This document shows, one piece after another, positions 46,019-57,320 of a stretch of DNA of 64,000 bases. Numbering within the stretch: position 1 is the stretch's first letter; each line of letters opens with the position of its first letter. The stretch is from Phoronis australis (taxonomy: Eukaryota; Phoronida; Phoronidae), in the NCBI GenBank assembly GCA_002633005.1, contig NMRA01000021.1, positions 19,312 through 83,311 on the forward strand. Reading direction: 5' to 3'. A program made the translations under genes and the position numbers. The notes beneath the pieces were generated by a model that was not told the DNA's origin, did no database searches, and was given only the letters and a program-made list of their open reading frames with translations.

Positions 46019-46384
46019 AATGTTACGACATTTACTGAATTAAGGCTTATTCATGTTAATTCGATAACTGAGCTGGTGGTCCTGGGGGTGGGGTTCACGT
46101 GACGATAAAATAAGGAAACTCACTCATCTAGAGAATTTTATTGGAAACAGCATAGTTTTGAAGAGAAACTGCTGTGAAAAAGTCACTCTTGATTTCTTTG
46201 CATCACGTACCATACACCTCTTATTTTAGGAGCACTCCCACCCAGGACAATATGAATACGCAGTGCTGCTAGCTTACCCAGCATCGGGTGAGTTTCCAAA
46301 AAGAAACACTTAGTTCCACTCAATAAAACTGTTATTCAGTGGGGTAACTGGTGGGGATAACATCACCGAACGATGTTGATAGAA

Positions 46385-46643
46385 ACTGATTGCTAAAAAC
46401 TTACCAAGTAATGTTGTGTAGTCTCCGAATGTAACTGCATAGTCGTAGACATAGAGCACACACGGGGCTTCAGCATCCACACACTTTTTGTCATTTAGTT
46501 GACCCTGTTGACCGCAGTTGTCCACGAATATAGTAACCTTAGGTCTTTTGGGAATTTGTGGCCACCTGTCGAAGACTTGCACCAAGGAAATTAGCAGTAA
46601 TAAGGCTTAGCGCGACGACGTATTTTGATAAAAATTCCATCTT
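46385..46643 (-). pseudogene. ML-like exon 1, copy 2, frameshifted
   Basis: Copy of the first exon at 29657-29883. The same ATG and first residues (M-E-F-L-S-K-Y-V) are followed by a 10-base insertion (AGCCTTATTA) in the signal peptide that shifts the frame. The D-N-C-G...P-C-V-L part remains open in the shifted frame with two added residues (V-Y). The donor GTAAGT is kept. As sequenced it cannot make the secreted protein from this ATG. Confidence 0.65.
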
Positions 46644-46741
46644 TTACCAGTTGTTTACATGCAGACAGCCACGCATGCGCAATTCAATCACCACTAGTAC
46701 AGCAGCGACACCGCGAGGAGAATTCTCCGAATAGCCCCATT

Positions 46742-48116
46742 GCATGACAAGGCCAAAAATCGTTCACAGCCCGCCATTTCTTCACGGTGTTGTAAAGCTA
46801 ACCAATGACTGCAGAGGTTACAACGACCAATGCTAAGGCGCGTGCCACTGCGTGATACCTGCGTGCTGGCTGGGTTAAGCATAGACTAGGTTAAGCACGC
46901 AGGGAACCAGCGAGGAGGGCCACAGTGGCAGAGCCACTATGTAGTAGGAAGGTAAAAATTGTTGAGAGTGCATAGATATTTTGTAAAACAATGCTTCTAA
47001 ATTCATTTTAAAGCAAACAAAAAGTGTATTTTTAAATAAAGTTTCCATTCAAAAGATAAAGCAAGTTAAAAGCATTTCATTTGGCCTGAAATTCGTGAGA
47101 ACCGAGAATCGAGGAAGAACACTGGAACGAAACCGAAAGAAAATTTTCAGACTCATTACTCACGTAGTCCTTTATTTTCGGGACATATTTTATATCGGCA
47201 GCATTCGCCGACATCATACAGTACTCAATGATAGCGTGCGATAACGGTTATCAATCGCAGTCGTAAAATTTTGGAGATAATGTTCCTTCCCAACTACGCC
47301 TGGCGGTGACGTTTGCGACACTGGTCCCCACATAGATTTGTCCAACTATGTAATGCCTCGATCCCATGAATAAAATCAAAATTACTGTTTGAATTAAGTG
47401 ACACCTGGTGTTTAGACCTGGGTTGGTCCATGACGTCATTGTGTAAATTTATGTTGCGCGCCATTATTAAACGCCATAATAACAAAAGCTCAATGCGAAA
47501 TCAAAATTTTTCAAGTTGAATAATCTTTTATTTATAAGGCCATATTCAAATGTTTTGTTAGTTAGTAATTGTCGTAAATAAGGGACTGCTTTACGGCTTT
47601 TTGGCGAACTGTGTCGAAACCCAATTAAACAATTTTTCGCATTGTAGGACAAAAGTTTCCTAAGATATGTACCAAATTGTCAGGAATTTCCTGCCAAAGA
47701 CGAACATATATGGATTTTGATCATTTACACAATTTCTTGAAAATTATGAGCAAAAACAAATGACACACTTACTTCTTATTATAAAAAGCTTAAAGAATGA
47801 AGGCGCACATGGTTTCTACAGTTTAAGGCTAAGTTGCAAATTTTTTTCAAATCCGTATTTAGTAAATAATTTTTGGCGATTCTCTAAAGCATGTCGCACT
47901 TGGGTGACTGGATTTCAAACAGGGATTTTGAAATTTTCTGAATTTATGCGAGTTATCGTGAATTGTGGTCCATTCCAGTGGTAGCTTCTACAGTTTAAGA
48001 GATACGCCTTTGTATAAAAGCATTGCAGAAATCTGTTTAATAGCAATTTGAGCACCTAAAAGTTCTCTTAAACCTTTTTAGTGACCTTCATTCTAACTCG
48101 TATATCAAAAAACAGT
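46742..48116. other. Gene-free, about 1.4 kb
   Basis: Overlapping short frames only. No repeat family is recognised. Confidence 0.4.
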
Positions 48117-48362
48117 CTATGCATCATTGGCATCTTCAGAACAGTACAGTTTGACGAAGTTCAATTTGTCTGTGCCACCCCCCGATCCCCGCCCTCCAAG
48201 TATGTTACCTTCCCACCCATCGTGTAGGTCTTTATCTTTGAACGTCACTTCTTTTGCGGCCAGGGAATTAATGCCACACATAGACTGAAACCATATCTCG
48301 TTGAGAACTTGGTCAGATGTCGTGTTGACGTCATTCAGATTAGAGACAGTCTCTATCGCCAA
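48117..48362 (-). CDS. Possible exon, unknown
   Basis: The 81-codon frame reads A-I-E-T-V-S-N-L-N-D-V-N-T-T-S-D and D-K-D-L-H-D-G-W-E-G, then a possible donor (G|GTAACA) before a G-rich stretch. Composition is more protein-like than in neighbouring frames, but no domain or partner exon is recognised. Confidence 0.25.
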   Translation of the reverse strand: MAIETVSNLNDVNTTSDQVLNEIWFQSMCGINSLAAKEVTFKDKDLHDGWEGNILGGRGSGGGTDKLNFVKLYCSEDANDA

Positions 48363-49264
48363 TTTCAGGATGTTTTTCCTTTTTCTTTTGCTTATTTAGA
48401 TTAATAAATGAAGCTTACTACGGGGAACTACTCCGCTGTTTACCTGTAGTTGTCAAGTTCTAAACCGAGGCGCTTTGGGGTATAAAATTATCACCACGCT
48501 TACCCAATCTTGAGTTGTTGCCGAATGAGCCGGCAACCCATACCACAGACATTGCCAACAATTTGAAATCGGAATTTGAGTTTTGGCCAACCCCAAAAAT
48601 CTCCGAAGTGTGCTTTTGAATCTCATTTAGTTTCCACATTCTCGATGATACCGGACAACAATTCCTATCACACTAAGGAATGTAGTTACGAAACCATTTG
48701 TTTAATTAATATTTATGCGCTCACATGTATATGTGTGTGTGTGTGTGTGTGTGCATGTGTGTGTGTGCGGGCGCGTGTATATGTTTGGTCGCATATTGTT
48801 GTCAGTTTGTCCGGGCGTCCTGGGGACTGTTTCATGACTTACACCGTAAGCCAAATTTCTGTTTTAAGTCTTAAAAGATTTAAGGTAGAAATTTGGTCTA
48901 ATGCTCCACACGACTATTTTTTGAAAAATAAACCAAATCTCACTAGTTGCCAACATAATTTCTATGACTGTGGTGTGCTCGTAAATACTTGACTAAATCT
49001 TTATCAAACAGTTGTGAAATGGGAGCGTAAGACCAAATTTCTGTCTTAAGTCTTTTAAGTTACTTAAAAGTTACTTTCATGAAATAGACTCCGGGTGTAC
49101 GCTCAATATCTCAACAACCCCTGGCACAAGGGTGTAAGACATCACTAAAACAGCTCGTGTGTCACTTTTCCATTTATCCCGCTCCCTGGGGTCAAGGGTG
49201 CGTGCTTTTTTCAGCATTTTTGAAAGAAGAGTGTTTCCTGAGTCTAAAGAATGGGTTGACATAT
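48363..49264. other. Gene-free with (GT)n microsatellite
   Basis: A GT-repeat tract lies at 48731-48767. The 138-codon plus-strand frame at 48576-48992 runs through it and shows no domain, so I reject it as a gene. Confidence 0.5.
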
Positions 49265-50356
49265 TTCAAAGAATTTTGACGCAGAGGTATGTGATATCAA
49301 TGCGCTGCGCAGACACCATTAAATTTTCGGGCCATGTTGTAAACATCCCCTTGAAACGAGATAAGGATCGACTTGGAGAAATCTTTTGAATTTTTCCAAT
49401 GTCACGTGGTAAGGCTTGCAAAGTCTATTCACATTCCATTCTCTCTAGGGGGCTAGTAACTAAAAGGGTGACTCTATTCACTTGGTCACAAAGTGAGGAT
49501 AATTGGCATTTTTTTCACATCAGATATTGAAGGCTTAAAAGTATAGGTGCTCTATTTTGCATTTTCTTTTTGGGACATGAAAACCGACGGAAACTGAAAT
49601 CTGAACAGAGGAGTAAAAATTAGACTATGTGGGTTTTTGAATTTTCAAAACTGGTCAAGTAATAAAAATTTTGTCAACAAAAACCCATGCCTTGAGCTAT
49701 TCTTTGGAAAATAGTTTGCAGCATGGCTTGCCAGCTAATTATGCGCATCACTGACTCACAAGAGAAGCTGTGGTTAAACGAATGAGGATAAAACTGGATG
49801 TGCTGAAGGAATCTCGTTTAAAGGCATGCTTATTCGACTACTGCAGCACCTCCTAGTGGCTACATTGTTCTCGACAACAGGATTGATTTTCATGTGTTGT
49901 TTTGGGAAAGAGCGATTCCGGATAACATCTTGAGAACCGATCGACGGATTTCAATAAAACGTGACACAGAGGTATATCTCGTGAATTCTCCGGCACCATT
50001 CGATTTTTGGGCGGATTCGGCTACTGCAGCGCCTCCTAGGAGCCATTTTGAGTGGCAGCGATTCCGTGTGCTATGGGGAGAACCGATTGAAGAATTTCAA
50101 TGAAAATTGTTATAAATGCGCCGGCACAATTAAATTTTCGGGTGGATTCGGCTACTTCAGCACGTCCTAGAGGCCGTTTTGTTCTTGTCAATGGGGCTTT
50201 TCAAGCGTTGTTTTTGGGAAGAGCGTTACCGGATGATATCTTAAGATTTCATTGAGACTTGACACTGAAGTATATGATAAGAGTGCTCCGGCACCATTTG
50301 ATTGTCTGGCGAATTCAACTTACTACTCCACCGCCGTGTGAGAGTGTTTCTGGACG

Positions 50357-50408
<52 letters not shown>

Positions 50409-50860
50409 ACCGGTTCATGGATTTCAATGAAAGTTGACACAGAGGTCAGTGATGTCAATGAGCTGGTCCTATAAAATTTCTGGACTTATTTGACCACAAT
50501 AGCACCGCCTAGTGGCCATGTTGTGTTCGACAAGGGGCTTTCCACATGTTGTTTGGGGGAGGAGCGTTTCCGATTGATATTTAGAGAACCAACTGACGTA
50601 TTTTCGTGCTACATGACACAGAGGTTTGTGATGTCAATTCACCGTCACTATTTCATTTTTGGGCGGATTCGACCGTGCACTAACGCACCTAATAATGGCT
50701 ATTTTGGGGCACAGCGTTTCCAGATGTGCAGAGATCTGGTTGACAGACTTACATGAACTTTGACTCAGAGGTATATGATTTTAATGCGCAGGCATCATTT
50801 GACTTTCGGACTGATTCGACTACTACTGCAGCTCTTAATGGCCCATAGAAACATATTATT
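49265..50860 (+). repeat. Tandem array, about 150-200 bp units, with CTCF-like motifs
   Basis: About seven diverged units share GACACAGAGGTATRTGAT, a CGCCGGCACCATT-TGATTTT phrase, GGCGGATTCG-CTACT, CAGCRCCTCCTAGTGGCC, and GGGAAGAGCGTTTCCGGAT. The GCACCGCCTAGTGGCCATG phrase recurs near 49845, 50028, 50159 and 50502. A (GT)n tract (50361-50406) splits one unit. The many 60-90 codon frames here follow the periodicity. Confidence 0.75.
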
Positions 50861-51920
50861 AATTGCGATGCACCGTGGGTGCATGTCAACGCCACACCGT
50901 TGCTCTTGCTCGTTTTTCGGCATCTCAGTAATGAGGAAACGCAGTTCTAGCAAAAGGCATTGCTTTTCGCGACATAGTAAAAACAGATTTTTTCAAGCTG
51001 TCGTATATTTTTAATTCATTTATTTGAACTCCGCGAGGAGCAGTAATAATACTTTCACACATACATACACTTGACCTACGTCTTGGAGAAGAAATCCGTA
51101 TTTTGCATTCGCCGTTCATGAACATCATTGGTAGCGTCCGTTTGGTCATTTGTGTTTTCAAAATGTTTCAGGCGAGGAACTTGAGATATTATGATAACAA
51201 CATGAACACTAATTATGATAGCGGTAAGTTGTCTAAATACAAGGTTAGCCGTTTATTTGACGACCGAGTGAGAGCTAATATCCACATTGAACCAGAACGT
51301 TACATTGTGTGAGGTGGTTTAGGTCAATTTGGCTTATTTTACTAACTACATAAGAGATATTTGGGCACTGTCTATAAAACCCAATTGATACTTCATCATA
51401 CCAGAAGTACATCCCAGCGCGCAAGCACCGAATCAGTATGTCAGACGATCCCTGTAAGCTGTTCTCTCGCGCATAGGATAATACTGCCCAGTGACAGACA
51501 GAGACGCCCGCCGATTTTCATTTCTACTCCCAATACATAACAATTTGGTATTTAACTTGAGCAGTGATCCCAGATACAAGAAATAAGACTGAGTTTAACA
51601 ACGATTCAGCCAACCAGACACACAACTGTTTGCATTAATTCCGGCTTGAAGAATTGTTTTTATTAAATTTCGTTCTTACAAAAAGGACTAAAATGTTTCA
51701 AAATGCCTTCAAGAGTAATAATGTCAACTCGACCCACGACGTCTTCAAAAGGAAACAGTCTTTTTTCAATCCTAAACATCCATGAATACACAGTTGTAGG
51801 GATTGGTATATAAATTAGTGATTGCCGCAAACCGCTCACTTACAATTGCAACTGAGTGGGCTACATAGCCAGCTCAAAAACTTATTAAACCCCAAGCGTC
51901 TATGCTTTTTGTGTTGCAAA
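50861..51920. other. Gene-free; 3' flank of the methyltransferase gene
   Basis: No gene is recognised. On the minus strand the 51.88-51.90 kb segment reads GGGTTTAATAAGTTTTT, which could serve as a weak polyadenylation region for the gene at 51921-52565. Confidence 0.35.
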
Positions 51921-52565
51921 TTAAAGAACTTGCAATATATACACAATCCCTCCTTTTCCGATAAGGTATCCATCATGTTCCTTCATAGTTAACAACTTAG
52001 CTTTTCCCTCCTCTTCCAATTTTCTTATAGAACTCTTGTATTCCTCCGGCTTATATGGCGAGTCATACTCCCTGCACATTCCAAACACAACCAATCCTCC
52101 TTTTTTCACCACTCTAATGAACTCATGCAAGGCGTCGAACTGTAGACCTCCAGGATAGAACGATCCAGTAGCGACGGCCGCGTCATAGGCATCCGCCTCC
52201 AATCCTGGTGTCGGCGAAGACGAAACAAACTCACAGTAGATGTTCTTGTACAAATTCTTCTTTCTGGCACGTTCCAACATTTCCGCGTTTGCGTCGACGG
52301 CGTCGATGTTTGTAAAACCATACCGCTGAAGCTCTTGAGCGACTAATCCCGTTCCGGCGAGAAAATCAATGATACGAGCGTCTTTCCGAGAGCCCAACGC
52401 TTGAGAAAGATCTTCGGATGTCATAATGGGAGCTTGGTAAGTTTGCTCAGTTAAATCATCGTCGTAATTATTTGCCCAACTATCATACTTAGAAACTCCT
52501 CCGGAATAGATATCATTCAACACTTCCTTCAAACTACCATTGTTCCTTAGTTCTTGAACGTTCAT
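51921..52565 (-). CDS. METTL27-like SAM-dependent methyltransferase, intronless
   Basis: A complete 214-residue protein. After an N-terminal K-Y-D-S-W-A-N-N-Y-D-D-D-L segment typical of the family comes motif I, I-I-D-F-L-A-G-T-G-L-V-A (about residues 89-100), the SAM-binding G-x-G loop. I-D-A-V-D-A-N-A-E-M-L-E-R-A-R (about 107-121) contains the acidic residue that holds the SAM ribose. A-Y-D-A-A-V-A-T-G-S-F and R-V-V-K-K-G-G-L-V-V-F-G follow as motifs IV and V. The order and length match the METTL27 (WBSCR27) class-I methyltransferases, whose substrate is not known to me. The vertebrate gene has introns, whereas this frame is uninterrupted, so it may be a retrocopy or an intron-poor lineage gene. 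No poly(A) tract remains. An upstream TCCAG|TGG leaves a 5'-UTR intron possible. The ATG has a purine at -3 (AAGGATGA). Confidence 0.88.
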   Translation of the reverse strand: MNVQELRNNGSLKEVLNDIYSGGVSKYDSWANNYDDDLTEQTYQAPIMTSEDLSQALGSRKDARIIDFLAGTGLVAQELQRYGFTNIDAVDANAEMLERARKKNLYKNIYCEFVSSSPTPGLEADAYDAAVATGSFYPGGLQFDALHEFIRVVKKGGLVVFGMCREYDSPYKPEEYKSSIRKLEEEGKAKLLTMKEHDGYLIGKGGIVYILQVL

Positions 52566-53922
52566 CCTTCCACTGGATATCGAGTCTCAAACGCAAAGCA
52601 AATATGACCTTTATTGAAACTGTTGCCTCAGTCTTAATAGTATAAGTTTATCGGTGTGAGAAACCGCTATTCAAGCCGAGTGAAGCTGTGCCCGATTTAG
52701 GCGATGAGTAGCACAACCGGGGGGTACTACCTTAGAAGCCCAAAACGAGATGTGGTGCCCAAATGGATGACTCTTTCATGATCAGTTTCACTACAAAATG
52801 CTGTCATTGCGATAGAAATTATGAAAGGATGCCTTTTCCGATTTTATTCCCTACAAAATAATTCCTTTTTGGATTTAGGAACTCTACATAAGGGTAATTT
52901 TCCTACCACAAAAATCTACAATTTTTAATATTCTTTGAAGGCCGTTTTTAAAGCTTTGAATGCAAAAGACATTCTCATTTTTGACAACGTGTCATCTATT
53001 ATTGTACTGTTTTAGGCATCGGGGAGGCATTCCTTCATTTTTGACTGGGAGATTGTCACCATTGGGGGCGCCACAGTAGTCATACTTTTCTCTAACAGGA
53101 ACGCACTTGCTGCCATTTATGATTTTCTTCAAGCGATTTGACCTATTCGGACACGAACGACAAAAAATCAGACATAAATAAAACTGGATCCTAACGGTTG
53201 CAGCATGAGTCACATCCACTTGAAACAAAGAAGCTGTCATCTCCTTGATAGAAATTAATTTGTCAAATTTTGTGAACACCCATCTAGGAACTTTGTAGAT
53301 ATTTAGACATACACCAAGAAAACTTTTATTGCCCATAAAAGGCCTATTCAATTTGTCGGATTAGAATTTATATTAACATTTTGGGACTAGAGTCTTTTAT
53401 TCCAATAAACATAAAATATAATATGATAACTTTCTTTGGATTTCTGTTGCAAAAAGCGTCCTCTAGCTGAATTGCTAACCCGTTTGTGAACCCTTTCGCA
53501 TGGAATATATCGGAAAAGGCAGCCTTAAAAATCCCCCGTCGTGCCGTCCTGGTACTCTACCTTTTTGATATACACCTACCGATATTGTGCAATGTAGCTG
53601 TATGGTCCCATGAAATTAGCCAAATGAGCCGGTTTTTGCAATTTAAAAACTTTTCAGCCAATTCATTGGTCAACAGATGTTACAACCTTGTCGGCGAAAT
53701 GAAACGCACTTTTACGTAACGTGGTTACAAGACTAGGCTGATATTTCACAGTTTTGCAGTCACTGGGAGTGGCATGGACATGGAGTGTCTGATTAGATAT
53801 CACTATACTAAACACAGTTGGATGAGCGTGCGAGGTTATCGAACTCAAACAGTTTGTTAAATTGTAAGTAAGTGATAATTTATAGATAAACCCTGTCTGC
53901 TTTGACTTTTTAAAAAAAAAAT
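52566..53922. other. Gene-free, about 1.35 kb
   Basis: Contains the methyltransferase gene's presumed upstream region. The 119-codon minus-strand frame (52992-53351) has no recognisable domain. Confidence 0.4.
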
Positions 53923-54609
53923 TGGGGGCCACGCCGTTGATTGTGTTAGTAGTTGATACTCATATTGAATATTCAGTAGGAATGACGTGTACAATGAGTT
54001 TCATTCAGAATATCTGTTTGCCTTGTTAGTTTCCATCTTCAAAGCACTAGTTGAAGTCGTACCCGGCCGAACTTCGGAATATAATTCTCCGTTCTGATTT
54101 GCTGCTAATACCTCACTTTTTATTCCGCGGAAAGAGGAAATATAGGCAACCTGTTTATTTGGGCTATAAAATATAATTCTGAAGTTATGACCCATGGAAG
54201 TTTGTCAGGTGAACTTCAAAAATGTGACTAATGGGTCGACAAGATGTGAAGATAGTATTTACCTATGAATGCGTTAAAAGTTTGTCGAGTGTGCAGCAAA
54301 GATCTGACTATTTTGCGACAATGTGTGACCGCCGCGATGGAGTCCATGTTTGTTGGGTATGGGTACATAGCAAAAAATAATTATTTGTCCAACAAGCTGT
54401 GACGTTACAGTAACCAATGAGATCGCTGAAAGTTTGTCGGTTCAATAGCAAAACTTCACTATTTGAACGATGAGGATGTGTAGCGTTGCGTTAGCCAATG
54501 AAATCGTTGAAAAGTTTGTCGGTGAACTAGCAAATGTCTGATTACTTAACCGAAAAGCCATGACGTCACAAAATCCACCATTGACATGGTTGAATGCTTT
54601 GTAGGGTAN
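53923..54609. repeat. Segment duplicated after an N, copy 1; about 80-bp internal repeats
   Basis: Starts GGGGCCACGCCGTTGATTGT and is repeated from 54611. From about 54195 it holds degenerate units of about 80 bp built on AGTTTGTCGGTTCAATAGCA and GTGACGTTACAGTAACCAAT. A 64-codon minus-strand frame (54001-54195) is kept in both copies but shows no domain. Confidence 0.8.
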
Positions 54610-55285
54610 GGGGCCACGCCGTTGATTGTGTTAGTAGTTGATACTCATATTGAATATTCAGTAGGAATGACGTGTACAATGAGTTTCATTCAGAATATCT
54701 GTTTGCCTTGTTAGTTTCCATCTTCAAAGCACTAGTTGAAGTCGTACCCGGACGAACTTCGAAATATAATTCTCCGTTCTGATTTGCTGCTAATACCTCA
54801 CTTTTTATTCCGCGGAAAGAGGAAATATAGGCAACCTGTTTATTTGGGCTATAAAATATAATTCTGAAGTTATGACCCATGGAAGTTTGTCAGGTGAACT
54901 TCAAAAATCTGACTAATGGGTCGACAAGATGTGACAATAGTATTTACTAATGAATGCGTTAAAAGTTTGTCGAGTGTGCAGCAAAGATCGGACTATTTTG
55001 CGAACATTGTGGGACAACCACGATGGAGCCCATGTTTGTTGGGTACATAGCAAAAATATTTGTCCGACAAGCTGTGACGCTACAGTAACCAATGAGATCG
55101 CTGAAAGTTTGTCGGTTCAATAGCAAAACTTCACTATTTGAACGACGAGGATGTGTAGCGTTGCGTTAGCCAATGAAATCGTTGAAAAGTTTGTCGGTGA
55201 ACTAGCAAATGTCTGATTATTTAACCGAAAAGCCATGACGTCACAAAATCCACCAATGACATGGTTGACTGCTTTGTAGGGTAAA
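54610..55285. repeat. N plus segment copy 2
   Basis: Begins at the base after the N at 54610 with the same GGGGCCACGCC start. It differs from copy 1 by scattered substitutions and small indels (about a few percent), as alleles would. Confidence 0.8.
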
Positions 55286-55575
55286 TAGTAAATATCAGTT
55301 TATTTGACCGACCTGTCGGTAACTTGCTAGTATTTTGTCCAACTGAATAGAGTTGATGATGCGACTAGAATGTCTTCACCCCACGACTACCTAGTTCACA
55401 TACCTTCTGCTGAACTAATGTCCTGCACCGACTTGACAACTGAATCAGCGCCTGAGACTTCACATACAATAGTGCTTGGTAATTAAGAACAAAAAACGTG
55501 TTGATGCAAGCCGAAGGCTGAAAATGTGCTTCAGTTCAAAACACTCCTGGACTCCACCTTCTCACTTTTTAAATC

Positions 55576-55885
55576 TTAGCGGAGACCAGGATTTTGGGGG
55601 GCCAGGGCACAGGAATAACCAGAACTTCACCACATGCGCGCGCCAAGCCTAAAATGTAGGAATGCAGGGGTCTCGAATTTTTGGGTTTGTGGACCTTAAA
55701 TTGCTATAAAAAACGGAAAACGGGGTTTGTTCAAGGCCTATGCATTGTGCATTCGCCCCCGAGCCCCCTGGGTGCGCGCATATAATAGTCAGCAATTCGT
55801 ACTCCGAACTGCCAAGTGGTACCTGGGAGAATTTTAGGCGGGATGCCATGGCTCCCTTGCCCCCTGCCCCCTAAATCCGCCACTG
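55576..55885. mobile_element. hAT-related MITE interrupted by a second MITE
   Basis: The right end AAATCCGCCACTG matches the CAGTGGCGGATTT end family of 7493-9847. The left end near TTAGCGGAGACCAGGATTTT is diverged. A GCGCACCCAGCC-family MITE (55633-55781) lies inside. Confidence 0.6.
55633..55781. mobile_element. MITE, family GCGCACCCAGCC, copy C
   Basis: Begins CATGCGCGCGCCAAGCCTAA and ends CTGGGTGCGCGCAT. It shares GGGGTCTCGAA-TTTTT with copies A and B. The antisense frame at 55649-55849 is spurious. Confidence 0.7.
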
Positions 55886-57247
55886 GAGACCTCTTCATTC
55901 ATGGCCTGACAAAAATAGGAGAATTTTAGGGGTTCGCCACCGGTGGGTTAGACCTCGTAATAACTCCTGAGTGTTGTATTGTGGGACAGTTTTACTTTCG
56001 TAATGACAGTCAAGCTTTTTACAAGTGTCTGTTGTCATTGAACACAACTGGCTTGAAGCGAGATGACCTTGAAGATGTTGACAATAACGCGACAACACAC
56101 TTGTCTCACAAACCCCACGACTTGACGTTGTGCGCTATGCGATCTTCCATTGAGTCAGACCATATGATATCGACTCGTTGAAGCGTGTTATTACTTTGAT
56201 AAGCTTATTATGATATCAAACTATCTGATGCGTGTTAGTTTTAATCATTGACATGTTTATTACAAATCAGTTTACTAAGTCAGATATTGCACAATAATTT
56301 CAGTATGCAGAGTTCATTTCGTAGTAAACAAGAATTTGAGCTGGGTAGTTAGGCTTAGTAATCGTCACCCCAGATACGGCATCATGTTTTCGGAATTCTT
56401 CTTTTGAAGATATTTGAACAGGCAAAGGAAATATCCTTTTATCTGAGACGCATAATGTGAGCTCAACTCACAAAGCTGGATTTACATTATTCGATCCGTT
56501 GAATACTGGGATAAATACAGTTTGCGCAATTCTCTTCTTTATCATTTGCGGCACATCTGCCCAGAACTGTGTGCTGTAGCACGTACTGTGACATAACCAG
56601 AAGTGTTCAACAGGAGTGAAAACGTGGTGGCCGGGAGTTGAAATGACTTTACAAAAGAACAGGGGGACAAGCTCAACAGTGTCAATTTAGAGAAGGCTTA
56701 TTTTGGAAGTAGCATAGGTCCATGGCCCCTGTGCCCCATCCCACCACCACGTGTCTACACCAGTGCTAGAACACAAGAGTGCTGTCTAACTACGCATATA
56801 CCCCCAGACTTCAGCCACTTTCACACCTGCCTGCAGCACATCCGCTTCAGGTATTCGAGTAGTAAATGCACTTAAATATTATGTAATCTAGTGTTTAAGC
56901 GAACAAAAGTAATACTGCACTACTGTTTAGTGACAACGCGATTTAGACCCAGTAAGACGAATAAAAATCCACAGTTGCATCACAGAGCCAAAAATTATGT
57001 AGTTCTTTGACATTTTCTCATTACGTTAACCACGAGAGCATTTTTGTACTTGAAATTGGTACAAAATCATGTTTTTGGATTAATCAGTGTGTGCCGACGA
57101 CGGCTCCATCCATTGTACGTCCCCGAGAAAGATTGAGATTTGCCAGGTCCATGGCAGGTAATAATTTTCAAAGTGCTTCATAATTTAAAGAGCTCTATCA
57201 CACCTGGCCCTAAGTATTACTTATTGCTTTAAATTTTAGCATTTAGT
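55886..57247. other. Gene-free; 3' flank of the membrane-protein gene
   Basis: The part from about 56935 to 57247 is similar to 62385-62700 (see separate entry). The remainder shows nothing. Confidence 0.4.
56935..57247 (-). repeat. Segmental duplicate of 62385-62700
   Basis: Matching phrases in order include GCGATTTRGACCC, ACCACGRGRGCATTTTTG, TTTTGGATTAA, ATTGTA and CCAGGTCCATGGCAGGTAAT. On the minus strand it directly follows the last-exon copy at 57248-57320, so it is the gene's 3' flank. The 62.4 kb copy is then probably the 3' flank of a tandem paralogue. Confidence 0.6.
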
Positions 57248-57320
57248 TTATTTTCTCCAGTCCCGCCTCTTGTTCTTCTCTTCTATTTCCCCTTCATCGT
57301 GATTTTTGTTACATCTGCCG
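57248..57320 (-). pseudogene. Second, decayed copy of the last exon
   Basis: Reads R-C-N-K-N-H-D-E-G-E-I-E-E-K-N-K-R-R-D-W and stops at TAA. It aligns with the start of the real last exon (H-K-C-N-Q-K-G-G-D-T-E-K-E-E-K-K). The acceptor AG of the real exon (TTTGCAG) appears here as GCAC, so normal splicing to it is doubtful. An alternative terminal exon is possible if another AG is used. Confidence 0.5.

Larger units (their letters stand above)
43488..46741 (-). mobile_element. GGGGCTATTCGG-ended element, inverted copy 2
   Basis: Reverse-complement copy of 29558-33052 with the same terminal repeats at both ends. Differences from copy 1 include a tandem duplication (45166-45560), small indels, and a missing block of about 460 bases exactly at the N at 46018. 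Because copy 2 has its own ends, it arose by transposition or by duplication of the whole unit. Confidence 0.7.

Noticed and set aside
48576-48992. 138-codon plus-strand open frame
   Set aside because: It runs straight through a GT microsatellite (alternating V/C) and has no domain on either side.
51921-52565. Bacterial contamination or horizontal transfer for the intronless methyltransferase
   Set aside because: Base composition matches the neighbours, the protein resembles animal METTL27, and the flanks are continuous animal-type repeats.
54001-54880. Duplicated 64-codon gene
   Set aside because: The two copies fall in an apparent assembly duplication across an N. Conservation reflects allelic identity, not selection.
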